In this document: positions 42,348-51,974 of the stretch, one piece after another
Numbering within the stretch: position 1 is the first letter of the stretch
Layout: every line of letters starts with the position of its first letter
DNA from: JAGQLF01 sp964437465
GTDB lineage: Bacteria; Patescibacteriota; Dojkabacteria; J137
Length of the DNA stretch: 64,000 bases
Assembly (NCBI GenBank): GCA_964437465.1
Contig: CAYTGI010000001.1
Span: 1-64,000, forward strand
Direction of reading: 5' to 3'
Made by a program: the position numbers and the translations under genes
Notes under the pieces: generated by a model
The model's input: only the letters and a program-made list of their open reading frames with translations
The model's database searches: none
Told to the model about the DNA's origin: nothing

Positions 42348-43601
42348 TCAGCCCATCACAGCTCTCATTGAAAGCCATAAATCATTTTTTGTACTAAATG
42401 CAGAAACATAAGAAGCTATATCGTAATAAGCATCTTTTCCAGTCTTTACAGGAACTCTTCTCATTTCGCCATTTTTGTTATACATAGTTATATTACTTCC
42501 AATCAACATAAAGTTTACCTTATTTTGTACTGCGAATCGTTTTACTTTGCCTTCAAAATTTACTTCTTTATTTTCTCTTCTTCCTAAAAGTATTCCTAAC
42601 TCTTTAAGATCTAAAACAAAAACTATTTTCTCTACAAAATCTAATAGTACTAGATCAACCAAAGATGAAGATGATCCTGTTACTACCCATGTTTTCCCAT
42701 GGTATTGTTGCATAATGTGTTTAACAGTTGCGTATTGAACTAACTCGTTGTTTATATCTCCTAAAAAAATTGTATCTGACTCTTGGACTAATCTTTCAAG
42801 CTCATTCGCTCTTACTCTTTTTTTTGTAGTTACATTATCTGTTAAATGTTCAAATGTAAAAATTGATAGATTAGTAGAGTAGTCTTTACAAGCTTTAATT
42901 ACGTTGTCGTTTATTTTATCGGTTTGGGCAATATACAAAAGGTTTCCATTCTTATTTAAGTGGGTCTTTTTATTTGGAACCCATAGTGCTTCTCTTTCAC
43001 CAGGACCACAGTACATCTGAATTTCTCTAGGTAGCTTTATATCAATTACTTGTGCGTTTTCTACTTTCGGAAATAAAATAGAAAAAGTAGAATCGGCAGA
43101 GTAATGAGGTGTAGGTTGATCAATTGCAACAATTGGAGCTCCAAAGTGCGCTATTCGCTTAATTATATCTTTAAACCGTTTTAATAATTTTTCTCCTTCA
43201 AACCCTGTTCCAACTAAGGCTTCAATAATTACATCACCTTTTTTTACATCCTTTGCAAAAACATCTTGATTAACTTCTAAGTTTTCTTCTTCTTTTGCTC
43301 TTTCTAGGACATCTTCAAAGATATTTTTAGTTATATCATTTTCTATATATTGCTTTCTTGTGGCTAGGTAGACATTAACTTTTTTTACCCCCAAACAGCT
43401 TAAGTGAAAAGCTGTCGTTAATCCATCACCTGCATTTCCTGCTTTTCCACAAATTACTGAAAAAGTCTTTTCCTTGCCATATTTCGAAATAATTTTTTCA
43501 GCAATTAATCTTCCAACCTCATCGTAGAAAGCGATTAAATTCACCCCTAATGCTTCAGCATTTTTTAACATAATATCTGCCTCAGAAATGTGCTTTTCCA
43601 T
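42348..43601 (-). CDS. YjeF-type NAD(P)HX repair protein, degenerate dehydratase half
   Basis: 417 residues. The N-terminal half is the NAD(P)HX epimerase (YjeF_N) fold: ICGKAGNAGDGLTTAFHL is the conserved nucleotide site and EALVGTGFEGE the next block; AIDQP replaces the usual DxPSG. The C-terminal half has the length and order of the ribokinase-like ADP/ATP-dependent NAD(P)HX dehydratase, but its hallmarks are gone: TPHPGE is LDLKELG and the GTGD phosphate site reads TGKDAYY. So only epimerase activity is likely, and even this needs care. Full bifunctional enzymes are about 500 residues. Confidence 0.72.
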   Translation of the reverse strand: MEKHISEADIMLKNAEALGVNLIAFYDEVGRLIAEKIISKYGKEKTFSVICGKAGNAGDGLTTAFHLSCLGVKKVNVYLATRKQYIENDITKNIFEDVLERAKEEENLEVNQDVFAKDVKKGDVIIEALVGTGFEGEKLLKRFKDIIKRIAHFGAPIVAIDQPTPHYSADSTFSILFPKVENAQVIDIKLPREIQMYCGPGEREALWVPNKKTHLNKNGNLLYIAQTDKINDNVIKACKDYSTNLSIFTFEHLTDNVTTKKRVRANELERLVQESDTIFLGDINNELVQYATVKHIMQQYHGKTWVVTGSSSSLVDLVLLDFVEKIVFVLDLKELGILLGRRENKEVNFEGKVKRFAVQNKVNFMLIGSNITMYNKNGEMRRVPVKTGKDAYYDIASYVSAFSTKNDLWLSMRAVMG

Positions 43602-43660
43602 AAACTAGTTTACAAAAAACTTAACATAATGAATAGTAAGCTTTAAATATCATTTAATTA

Positions 43661-43669
43661 TGATAGGAT
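43661..43669 (+). promoter_or_regulatory. Extended -10 of the mscS-like gene (leaderless type)
   Basis: TG-A-TAGGAT with hexamer 43664-43669, 6 nt before ATG 43676. Confidence 0.45.
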
Positions 43670-43675
43670 ATAGAT

Positions 43676-44737
43676 ATGTTTGAGGAGATTTTTAATAATA
43701 ATACACCACAAGATTATATAATTTCTTTAATGATCATGGCTACTGGTGTAATTATTGGAACGTTTATTCAGTTTATCGTTGTAAGGAAATTTAGCCAGTT
43801 AACAAAAAAATCTCGAAATAGCTCTGATGATAGAATAATTAAGGCAATTGGGAATAGTCCGCTATTTTTTTCAATTTTGATTTCTCTTTTTCTAACATCG
43901 ATATCACTTGGTCTAAGTGCTTCTTATAGATCTGGATTAAATAGTTTTTTGATTGCTACAGGGATATTAATCGGTACAAGTGTATTAGCTAGAATTTCTA
44001 CTGTAGGTGTAGAAACATACCTACAAAATCAGAGTGGAGGTGGTGAATCTTCCTCGTTATTTAAAAATGTTGGTAGAATTATTACTTATGTTATTGGTCT
44101 ATTAGTCATATCCCAAACTCTAGGGATTGATATAACAGCAGCTCTTACAGCACTAGGAGTTGGGGGAATTGCAGTAGCCCTTGCACTACAAGATACACTT
44201 TCAAACCTTTTTGCAGGTTTTTATATTATTGCTGCAAGAAAAATAGTACCAGGAGATTATATTGAACTTAGTTCTGGGGAGAGGGGATATGTTGAAGATA
44301 TATCTTGGAGAAACACTACTGTTAGAACTTTACAAAACTACATTATTATTATTCCAAACGCTATACTTTCAACTGTAATCTTAACTAATTATGATTTACC
44401 GATTACAGATGTAGCTATTTTAATGAATGTCGGTATTAGTTACGATTCTGATTTAGATTTTGCGGAGAAAATTACAATAGAAGTTGCTAGAGAAGTAATG
44501 AGGGAAGTTGAAGGAGGAATTAAAGACTACGAACCATTTATTAGATATAATGAGTATGGTGACTCAAGTATAAATTTTACAGTTATTATGAGAGGTAAGA
44601 CTTATGTTGATAAATATCTTATCAATCATGAATTTATTAAAAGACTTCATAAAAGATACAGACAAGAAGGAATTGAATTCCCTTTCCCTCAATTAGATGT
44701 AACATTGAAAAATCCTGTTAAAATAGAGAAATCTTAA
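43676..44737 (+). CDS. MscS-family mechanosensitive channel
   Basis: 353 residues: four predicted N-terminal helices, then the pore helix with the Gly/Ala-rich TALGVGGIAVALALQDTLSNL, the beta domain (VPGDYIELSSGERGYVEDISWRNTTVRT...IIIIPNAILS) and an alpha/beta C-terminal cage. A tension-gated channel that releases solutes on osmotic downshift. The extra helix before the core is common in larger MscS homologues. It is convergent with the DHH gene, overlapping by 4 bp. Confidence 0.94.
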   Translation: MFEEIFNNNTPQDYIISLMIMATGVIIGTFIQFIVVRKFSQLTKKSRNSSDDRIIKAIGNSPLFFSILISLFLTSISLGLSASYRSGLNSFLIATGILIGTSVLARISTVGVETYLQNQSGGGESSSLFKNVGRIITYVIGLLVISQTLGIDITAALTALGVGGIAVALALQDTLSNLFAGFYIIAARKIVPGDYIELSSGERGYVEDISWRNTTVRTLQNYIIIIPNAILSTVILTNYDLPITDVAILMNVGISYDSDLDFAEKITIEVAREVMREVEGGIKDYEPFIRYNEYGDSSINFTVIMRGKTYVDKYLINHEFIKRLHKRYRQEGIEFPFPQLDVTLKNPVKIEKS

Positions 44738-45782
44738 AGTCTATAACTATCTTTATTTTCAAGTGCTAATTTCATCTCAGAAATAAATCTATCTTTTGCA
44801 TCCTCAATCGATATCCCAGATATATTTCCTCCACCTGCACCAAAATGGCCTCCTGCTTTAAAACCAATAGATTCAAGTACTCGTTGAATTGAAACATTAT
44901 CTCCAAAATTCCTAGTACGCCATCCAACCATTACATCTCCTTCAATATTGGTTTCAAACATTATCCCATAGTTATATCCAACAACTATTCTCATAAAAAC
45001 TTCTACATAGTATTTATGTATGCTTTTTAATCTCCAGTTTTTGCCAAATCTTTCTATTAAAATATCATCTTTTTCTTTATCAATGATCAATATAGTTGTT
45101 TCTATTTCAGGTTGAAACTCTGAGTTTTCTATTCCAAAAGCTAAAAATTCCATACTATCCTTATCGACGCTTAAGTTCACAACTTCGTCGTGCCTTGCTC
45201 CGTATTTAATCATCTCCTCTGCAAAAGTATATATACCTGGATACATTTCATTTTTGAAATATCTAGAATCATCAATAAGTGCATAATACATCCATGTAGC
45301 TACATCTTCAGTTGGTTGTACATTTGAATCTTTAATTAGATGGTCAAAGATAATTTTAGTAGTACATATATCATCTTTTCGCAAAGCAATTGAAACATCA
45401 TCATGAAAGCTATTGTATGATGGTCAATAGATATAAATTTATCTAGACCTACTTTTTCCAAAACCTCATTATATTTATTTGTTAGAAGAAGAGGCCATGA
45501 GGAAGAATCTACTAAAATAATAAGGTCATATTCTTCCCAATTAACTTTTCCAACTTGAGACTGATCAATTTGATTAAGGTTAGGGAATGATTTTAATTTT
45601 TCAGGTATAGAGGAGAATATTACCAAGCTAGAAGATTTAGAAAACTCATTCTCAATCCACCATTTTATTGTTAACCCACTTCCTAAAGAATCCGGATCGA
45701 CAGGTCTTGAACATATAATCAGAATATTTTTAGAATCTTGAATCCTTTTATATATTTGTTTAGAGATATCTTTTAGATCCAT
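44734..45782 (-). pseudogene. DHH-family phosphoesterase (NrnA-like), frameshifted
   Basis: Two overlapping frames make one protein of about 348 residues. The first (from 45782) has CSRPVDPDSLGSGL, LIILVDSSSW and IDHHTIAF, the DHH signature, then loses homology. One frame over, starting at the same point, the reading continues HDDVSIALRKDDICTTKIIFDHL and ends in DHHA1 with GFKAGGHFGAGGGNISG. A single missing T in GCTTTCATGATG (AAA at 45406-45408 on the plus strand) joins them. Intact, it would hydrolyse nano-RNA, pAp or a cyclic dinucleotide product. As in the cyclo-ligase gene, a homopolymer sequencing error is a good explanation. Confidence 0.88.
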
Positions 45783-46333
45783 TAGTTAACTAGTATTTCA
45801 ATAGTTTCAGTTTTAGTGATTGCACCTATCGATACCCTAGCTGTTATTGTATTTAACCCAACTTCTAGATATTCATCAATACCCCCTGGATTTTCTTCAC
45901 TTATAGCCATTTCCTGCCTCATTATTGTTCTACCTGCCTTATTTATTTCCCAAGAAACATTAAACTCAAAGTTTTCTTGTCCCCAGGCATTATTATTTAT
46001 ATAAGGAGTAACCATAATGTTGTAAAGGTTTAGCGGATCATCAATTACTTCATATTCAATTTCTAATCTTATATCTTCTTGGTCAGTTACAGAAATTCCG
46101 TCAGGAGTTTCTGCTGGTTTAAGATAGATAGCCCCAAAGGTTCCAAATCCTACAAGCATAATTGCTGCAACTGCTAGAGGTTTACCCATGAATCCATATC
46201 GAGGAGTTGTTAAATATTTAATTTTTTTTCTCTGTTTATAAAGAATAAAGCCCATCACAGCTATTGAGATTATTGTAATTGCTAGGGCTCCTAGTAAAAG
46301 TGTGTATTGTTCAGAAGAAATAGTATTATCCAT
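45782..46333 (-). CDS. Unknown membrane-anchored protein (two helices)
   Basis: 183 residues with two hydrophobic helices (about 10-30 and 47-68) and an extracellular C-terminal domain of about 110 residues rich in strands (EYEVIDDPLNLYNIMVTPYI). No cysteine or catalytic motif. Its start overlaps the end of the next upstream gene, and the DHH gene begins at its stop, so the three form a leftward operon. Function unknown. Confidence 0.55.
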   Translation of the reverse strand: MDNTISSEQYTLLLGALAITIISIAVMGFILYKQRKKIKYLTTPRYGFMGKPLAVAAIMLVGFGTFGAIYLKPAETPDGISVTDQEDIRLEIEYEVIDDPLNLYNIMVTPYINNNAWGQENFEFNVSWEINKAGRTIMRQEMAISEENPGGIDEYLEVGLNTITARVSIGAITKTETIEILVN

Positions 46334-46952
46334 TATTGATTTGTAATGTATTTAAAAATTGTATGAATTCATTTAGTTCAGATTTATTTATATCAACATC
46401 ATCCACATATAATAACCCAGAATGAATGCAAATATTTTCAGCTATACATCCATAAAGTTGTCTAATCATTTCTTCACCTTCAAATGGCCAGTAGAATTCT
46501 GTATTTAAATTATAACCTCCAATAGATCTTTGGTCATATGATCCTATTTGATTTGCTGTATGGTTTATCTCGGATCCTATTGATATATAATAATTTTCTT
46601 CTGACGAAGAATAAATCTCAAATATCTCACATTTCTCCCCAAGACATTCAAATGGAGTACCTACTGTGCTTCCAAATCTAGACATTACCTCGTAAGATTG
46701 GCCTATAGATATTATTATACCTTCGGAAGTTGAAATTGTTTTTGGGTCTTCTACTGGAAGAAGTTCAACTTCAAGTGTTTTCTGAATTTCATCTGACGCA
46801 TCAGCAGTTTGTATCGAACTAACAGAAATATCCTCGTTTTTTTCTTTATTATTAATTAGAAAGGTTAAAGTCACAGTCATAAGTAACAAACCCAAAAAGG
46901 TTGTTATGAAAATTCCGTAAAGCGCTCCAGTTGCAGATTTTCTTGGATCCAT
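46326..46952 (-). CDS. Unknown single-pass membrane protein
   Basis: 208 residues: short cytoplasmic start (MDPRKSATGALYG), one helix (about 12-34), then an outside domain with four cysteines, including CLGEKC and CIAENIC pairs, probably disulphide-bonded. It overlaps the following membrane protein by 8 bp. Same general design as the 200-residue protein at 4297, but no similarity is obvious by eye. Confidence 0.55.
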   Translation of the reverse strand: MDPRKSATGALYGIFITTFLGLLLMTVTLTFLINNKEKNEDISVSSIQTADASDEIQKTLEVELLPVEDPKTISTSEGIIISIGQSYEVMSRFGSTVGTPFECLGEKCEIFEIYSSSEENYYISIGSEINHTANQIGSYDQRSIGGYNLNTEFYWPFEGEEMIRQLYGCIAENICIHSGLLYVDDVDINKSELNEFIQFLNTLQINNG

Positions 46953-47004
46953 TGATTTATGATAATATAAGTTAGTATAAATAATTTCTTACTCCCTGTA
47001 AACG

Positions 47005-47280
47005 ATGAGGAAAGAGCTTGAAAGAAAATTGAGAGATAAAAAACTTAAAGTTGCTCCTGTTGATCAGGAAACATCGGAACTTATCAAAGAGCTAGCGAAG
47101 CTAACCGATGAATATCCATCAGATATAATTAAAGCAGCGATATTAATGCTATCAAAATCTCTAGGACATCAGGTAGTTTTAAGAGACCCTGATTCTGACT
47201 GGGAGTTAATTATTAATGGTTTTAGGAGTTATAAAAGTAAATACAAGTTAAATCCAGGAAGTAATGAGCGATCAAGATAA
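47005..47280 (+). CDS. Small basic unknown protein
   Basis: 91 residues with a lysine-rich N-terminus (MRKELERKLRDKKLK) and a helical middle (QETSELIKELAKLTDEYPSDIIKAAILML) that could be a ribbon-helix-helix-like or small dimerising fold; I cannot confirm DNA binding. It overlaps the next gene by 17 bp and heads a short rightward set ending in umuD. Confidence 0.45.
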   Translation: MRKELERKLRDKKLKVAPVDQETSELIKELAKLTDEYPSDIIKAAILMLSKSLGHQVVLRDPDSDWELIINGFRSYKSKYKLNPGSNERSR

Positions 47281-47692
47281 CTCCAAAGTCTCAGAAGTTG
47301 ATGATCTAATTGATGATTATGATCTTATTGATGAAGAATTATTAGAAGAGGAATTTTCAGATGGATATGAAGAAGGATATGAGGCAGCAAAAAAAGAAGT
47401 TACAGGTGAGTTAGAACCTAGAGCTGAAACTATAGCTGAAAGTAACTCAGATTCTATTTACTCAAAAAGAGAAGACACAAGAAGCCGATTAGCTATAATC
47501 TATACTGTTCTTACTTTTATAATTTTCTTTTCAGGAATGCTTATTGCTGTTGTAGATGGATTAGCTAGAAATGTAAGTATAATTGAAAACCTTGAAGTAA
47601 TTATTCCGTTGATCTCCGGAGTTTTCTTAGGAACTTTAGGTTTTGTCCTTGGATATTACTTCCGAAAGGCAGAAAAGGATGATGTTGTATAA
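47264..47692 (+). CDS. Unknown protein with acidic N-terminus and two C-terminal helices
   Basis: 142 residues: a long acidic region (DDLIDDYDLIDEELLEEEF), then two membrane helices (about 75-95 and 105-128). The tail-anchored design places the acidic part in the cytoplasm. umuD starts 6 bp after its stop. No family recognised. Confidence 0.5.
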   Translation: MSDQDNSKVSEVDDLIDDYDLIDEELLEEEFSDGYEEGYEAAKKEVTGELEPRAETIAESNSDSIYSKREDTRSRLAIIYTVLTFIIFFSGMLIAVVDGLARNVSIIENLEVIIPLISGVFLGTLGFVLGYYFRKAEKDDVV

Positions 47693-47698
47693 TCCATC

Positions 47699-48127
47699 AT
47701 GTCGCTACAAATATTAATCCCTAAAACATCAAAAAAGGTAAAACTACCATTTTTTGGGACATCAGTTAACGCTGGCTTCCCAAGTCCTGCTGATGACTTC
47801 GTAGAACGTAAGCTTGACTTGAATGAATATTTAATAAAGCATCCAGCCGCAACTTTTTTTGTTAGAGCAACAGGGGATTCAATGAAAAACATAGGGATTC
47901 ATTCAGGAGATTTACTTATTGTTGATAGATCCCTTGATGTTGTAGATGGAAAAATTGTTATAGCTGCAATTGACGGTGAATTTACTGTAAAAAGAGTAAA
48001 AAAGATTAATGGGGAGTTATTTCTTGTTCCTGAAAACGAGAACTATAAACCGATAAAGATAGATAGTGAGGATGAGTTTCAGATCTTCGGTGTTGTTAAG
48101 AATGTTATAAAGAATTTGTTAAATTAA
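47699..48127 (+). CDS. umuD: UmuD/LexA-like S24 autoprotease
   Basis: 142 residues, as in UmuD. FGTSVNAGFPSPADDFVE at 19-36 is the UmuD opening with the A25-G26 cleavage site; ATGDSMKN gives the nucleophile S61 and FTVKRV the general base K98. There is no DNA-binding domain, so it is not LexA. After RecA-stimulated self-cleavage it would join UmuC to form the translesion polymerase V-type complex. umuC lies 1 kb on, separated by a small open frame and an opposite-strand gene, an unusual arrangement. Confidence 0.9.
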   Translation: MSLQILIPKTSKKVKLPFFGTSVNAGFPSPADDFVERKLDLNEYLIKHPAATFFVRATGDSMKNIGIHSGDLLIVDRSLDVVDGKIVIAAIDGEFTVKRVKKINGELFLVPENENYKPIKIDSEDEFQIFGVVKNVIKNLLN

Positions 48128-48168
48128 ATAAATATATATATTAGTGTATTTTTATAGCTGATTCTAAG

Positions 48169-48267
48169 ATGATGGATGTAATGGCAGATGACAATTATGA
48201 TTATGATAATTCACCTGAAGAGAATGATCATGAAAGGCTAAGAGATCTTCTTGAAGGTGAAGATTAA
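48169..48267 (+). CDS. Possible 32-residue acidic peptide
   Basis: An open frame MMDVMADDNYDYDN... ending RDLLEGED, too short to be certain. The acidic DDNYD style matches the N-termini of other unknown proteins here (13810, 14986). It lies between umuD and a leftward gene whose 3' end it overlaps by 4 bp. There is no clear promoter; the call rests on composition only. Confidence 0.25.
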   Translation: MMDVMADDNYDYDNSPEENDHERLRDLLEGED

Positions 48268-49070
48268 TATAAAATAGTTAAAAACTTTAATTTTACTGCA
48301 TCCTTTCCCACAAGCAACTCTTTAGTTATTTCTATTTTTTCTTTTTTCCGTAGGTATAAATACCTATTTAATACACATACCTGAGCAGCGTTTCTCATAA
48401 TTACTGAAGCAGGACAATGTACATATCTGGTAGGGTTTGCAGAAGCTTTGGCTCTGAAGTAGTTTGGAGCATAATAAGTTGTTAATCTTGTTTGTAACTC
48501 ATTAAAAAAATCTAATGGACTGAGTTGAAAAGGCATATTCTCTAAAAGTTTATTAACTTTACCTCCTTGCGAAGAGATAATTCCATGCTCTCTTAAAATC
48601 TCAAGATAATAATCATCTGACAACATACTAAATCTGAAGCCTGAATTTCTAAGCGGGTCAACAATAAGCGCTGCTTGATGTCCATAGTTTCCCGCAAACA
48701 AATGAATATGTCGTAAGAATGTACTTACTTCACCTGCGTAACTATCTGACACCTGGTTCAAAACTCCTTCTGTTCTAAATTCTTCAATAAAGGCAGGACC
48801 TAAAACAAGCGCGGCAGACATTGCATTCTGCCATCCAATATTATATTTAGATATCCAGTTATCTGCTACTGCAATCATACCTACAATTTCTCCTGTTAAT
48901 CGTCTTACTATTTCATTACGATCTCCTGGGTAGTAAGTGTAATGAGCACCATTTTCTGTAAGAGTTCTAATATCCATACTCGGAACAACACCTTTTGACA
49001 AAGCATCATCTAAATACTTTCTTTTTGAACCTTCATAGTTATCTGGCTTTTCCTCAAAAATGTCAGGCAT
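48264..49070 (-). CDS. Unknown protein between umuD and umuC
   Basis: 268 residues, soluble, helical, beginning MPDIFEEKPDNYEGSKRKY. It has a histidine/aromatic stretch (FLRHIHLFAGNYGHQAALIVDP) and C-terminal cysteines, without any motif I recognise. It is divergent from umuC (31 bp between starts). The position inside the UmuDC locus hints at, but does not prove, a DNA-damage link. Confidence 0.5.
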   Translation of the reverse strand: MPDIFEEKPDNYEGSKRKYLDDALSKGVVPSMDIRTLTENGAHYTYYPGDRNEIVRRLTGEIVGMIAVADNWISKYNIGWQNAMSAALVLGPAFIEEFRTEGVLNQVSDSYAGEVSTFLRHIHLFAGNYGHQAALIVDPLRNSGFRFSMLSDDYYLEILREHGIISSQGGKVNKLLENMPFQLSPLDFFNELQTRLTTYYAPNYFRAKASANPTRYVHCPASVIMRNAAQVCVLNRYLYLRKKEKIEITKELLVGKDAVKLKFLTILY

Positions 49071-49101
49071 ATTGATATAATTAAGCTAGAAATTTTAACA
49101 G

Positions 49102-50379
49102 ATGAAACAAAGGGTATTTGGTTTAATAGACTGCAACAACTTCTTTGCTTCCTGCGAGCGTGTATTTGACCCTAAACTGATTAGAAAGCCTATTGCGATT
49201 CTTTCTAACAATGATGGTTGTATTATCGCAAGATCATCGGAAGTAAAAAAAATGGGGGTGCCTATGGGTGCCCCTCTTCATGAGTGGAAAGATTTGATTG
49301 AGCGAAATCATGTAAATATTTACTCGGCTAACTTTCACCTTTATGGAGATATGTCAAATAGAGTTATGCAAATCTTAGAGAAGTTTTCTCCTGATGTTCA
49401 AGTTTATTCAATAGATGAGGCGTTTATTGACTTAACTCACGTTAAAACAGGAGATCTTTATGAATATGGCAAAAAGATTAGGGATACAATTATGAAATGG
49501 ACAGGACTTCCGGTTTCTGTTGGAATAGCTTCTACTAAAACACTGTCTAAAATTGCTGTTGAACATGCTAAGAAAAATGAAGAAGATCAAGGTTGTTATG
49601 TTTTAGATTCTGAAGAAAAGATTAATAACTATTTAGACACACTTCCAGTTCAAGAAATTTGGGGAATAGGGTACAGGCTTTGTATGAGACTAAACGGACA
49701 GGGAGTATACACTGCTCTTGATTTTAAAAAGCTAGATGAGCGAAAAGTTAGACAAGACATGAGTGTGACTGTTCAAAGAACTTTAAATGAATTAAATGGA
49801 ATTCATTGTATCGAAGGAGTTGAAAATAAGGAAACTAAGAAACAGATAATTAGTTCTAGATCTTTTGGAAGAAGGGTCACTTCTTTGAGTGAACTAAAAG
49901 AGTCGGTTGCAAGTTACGTAGCGAGAGCTTCTGAAAAGCTAAGAAGACAGGGTTCTGTCGCAAGTTTTATAGGAGTTAGTGTAAGAACAAATAAATTTGC
50001 GAAAGATGAAAAACACTACCATAATTCATACTATATGAGCCTAGAAACACCAACAGATTATTTAGCAGATCTAACTAAAGCTGCACACTTTTGTTTAGAA
50101 CAGATTTATAGAAAAGGAGTTGTCTATAAAAAATCAATGGTACAATTAGGAGGATTAGTCCCAAGAGATAGTCAAAAAATTAATATGTTTGATCCTGAGT
50201 ATGATACTGAGAAAAATAAGATAGTTATGGGGGCTTTTGATCAAATTAATAAAGAGTGGGGAAGTGGAACTATTAAAACTGCCGCGATGGGGAATAAGCA
50301 AACATGGAAAGCTAAAAGCAATCTAAGAAGTCCAAGGTATACGACTAGTTGGGAGGAGATAGTGAAAATTAAGAATTAA
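49102..50379 (+). CDS. umuC: Y-family DNA polymerase, UmuC
   Basis: 425 residues, as in UmuC. FGLIDCNNFFASCERVFDP holds the first catalytic Asp, YSIDEAFIDL the second Asp/Glu pair, and GIASTKTLSKIA and IWGIGYRL follow; the little-finger region and a UmuC-type C-terminus complete it. It copies past DNA lesions, with cleaved UmuD as partner. It ends 4 bp into the converging hydrolase gene. Confidence 0.95.
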   Translation: MKQRVFGLIDCNNFFASCERVFDPKLIRKPIAILSNNDGCIIARSSEVKKMGVPMGAPLHEWKDLIERNHVNIYSANFHLYGDMSNRVMQILEKFSPDVQVYSIDEAFIDLTHVKTGDLYEYGKKIRDTIMKWTGLPVSVGIASTKTLSKIAVEHAKKNEEDQGCYVLDSEEKINNYLDTLPVQEIWGIGYRLCMRLNGQGVYTALDFKKLDERKVRQDMSVTVQRTLNELNGIHCIEGVENKETKKQIISSRSFGRRVTSLSELKESVASYVARASEKLRRQGSVASFIGVSVRTNKFAKDEKHYHNSYYMSLETPTDYLADLTKAAHFCLEQIYRKGVVYKKSMVQLGGLVPRDSQKINMFDPEYDTEKNKIVMGAFDQINKEWGSGTIKTAAMGNKQTWKAKSNLRSPRYTTSWEEIVKIKN

Positions 50380-51919
50380 TAATTACCTATAAACTTCCTT
50401 GCCTCTAAAATTTCATCCTCAACTAACTCATGACCACCTTCATGAATAAATGTTGACACCTCTGCAGCTCTTTCAGAAAGTAGTCGCTCTAGACGGTCAA
50501 TTTCGTCAGGCGTTCTAAGATAAATATCTTTTTTACCGCTGGTAATAAAAATATTAGTTCCAAAGAGATCTATTTCTTCAGGTTCAAAAGGGATCATTGG
50601 ATGAAATAAAATTGCATTTTTTACTATTCCTGGATTTTTAAGAATAAAACTAAGCGCAAAATTAGCTCCATTTGAATAACCTACAAAAATTGCTTTATCT
50701 AAATTAACTTTATCTTTCATTTTTTCTAAAAAGCTTTTTAACTTATCTACTTCAGAAAAAATACTTTCCTCTCTAAAAGTACCATCAATATTTCTTTCAA
50801 AAAATCTTAATAAGCCTTCTTCATTAATATTTCCTCGAAGTGACAGAATATTTGCCTTGTCGTCTAAACACATAGCAAGAGGAATTAAATCTCTTTCATT
50901 TGCTCCAGTTCCATGAAAAAGAATTAAGGTTTTGTCTGAATCGTTATTAATGAATCTATAGGTAAATTCAATTTCTTCTTCCTCTTCATGATTCTCTTCA
51001 TTAGTAATTATTGGGTTAAGCATCGCCTCGTAATATTTTCTATTGGGTTCGTACTGTGAGGGTAGTTTTAAATCTTCACCTAAAGTCTCTATTGATTCAT
51101 CTATTAGCATTCCTGGTGGATCTGTAGCTATCTCAAAAAGAATTCCTCCTGGTTCTTTAAAATAGACTGAATGAAAATAATTTCTATCTATTACAGGTGT
51201 TGGACTCAAATTATCCTTTTCAATTTTTTTTCTTAATTCAATTTCTTTAGTATCATCTTTAGCTCTAAAGGCAATGTGGTGAACTGTACCTGCACCTTGG
51301 ATTCCTTCTGGCCACCCCTTCATTTCGAATATATCAATTACGTTACCAATTTTGTGATTCTTATCTTTAAATCTTGTATGAAAGCCTTCAGAATCGACTT
51401 CTTCAAAATCAAAGAATTTTTCTAAAACTTTTTGAGTTGGTCCTTTAAGACCTACTGAAAGTTCTGCTCCAAAGAATCCTCTAATTGCATATTTCTTGTC
51501 TACTATTTTGTTCCAAATATCAATATTTTTATCTTGATCATTCATAACAAGCTCAAGTTGGAGTCCATCAAAATCGTAAAAGGTCAAAATTTTATTACCA
51601 AACATCTCTGAAGGTTGTTCGTGTTTTACACCATGCTTTTGTAATCTTTCTATCCAAAAACCCATAGATTCTTTAGGAATAGAAAACATTATTTTAGTAA
51701 CTTGTCCTATGCCTCTCATTCCCGTTCCAGCATCTTCGAAGGGAAAAAGCGTCATTAAAGTACCGGGGTTTCCTTTTTTATCTCCAAAGTAAAGATGGTA
51801 AACATCAGGAGCATCAAAGTTAACAGTTTTTTCACAAACCTTAACCCTAAGACATTAGTATAAAAATCATAAGTCTTTTGAGCATTGGAACTGATTGTTG
51901 TTATGTGGTGAATTGACAT
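50376..51919 (-). pseudogene. Glyoxalase-fold (MhqO-like) plus alpha/beta hydrolase fusion, frameshifted near the start
   Basis: From ATG 51919 the first 30 residues (MSIHHITTISSNAQKTYDFY...LGLRFVKK) are a typical ring-cleaving dioxygenase opening, then the frame is lost. One A more in the run of six (T run 51827-51832 on the plus strand) joins it to KTVNFDAPDVYHLYFGD and the long frame MTLFPFEDAGTGMRG. The N-terminal about 300 residues are two VOC modules with metal residues of the MhqA/MhqO type; the last about 190 are a hydrolase with GYSNGAN nucleophile elbow and IHEGGHEL histidine. The fusion joins what are adjacent separate genes (mhqO/mhqD) in Firmicutes. A homopolymer error is likely, so the gene may be intact. 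Confidence 0.85.
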
Positions 51920-51974
51920 ATAAGATATTAACCTACATTTTTGAACATTTTATGAATTTATTTTCCTTTCATGT

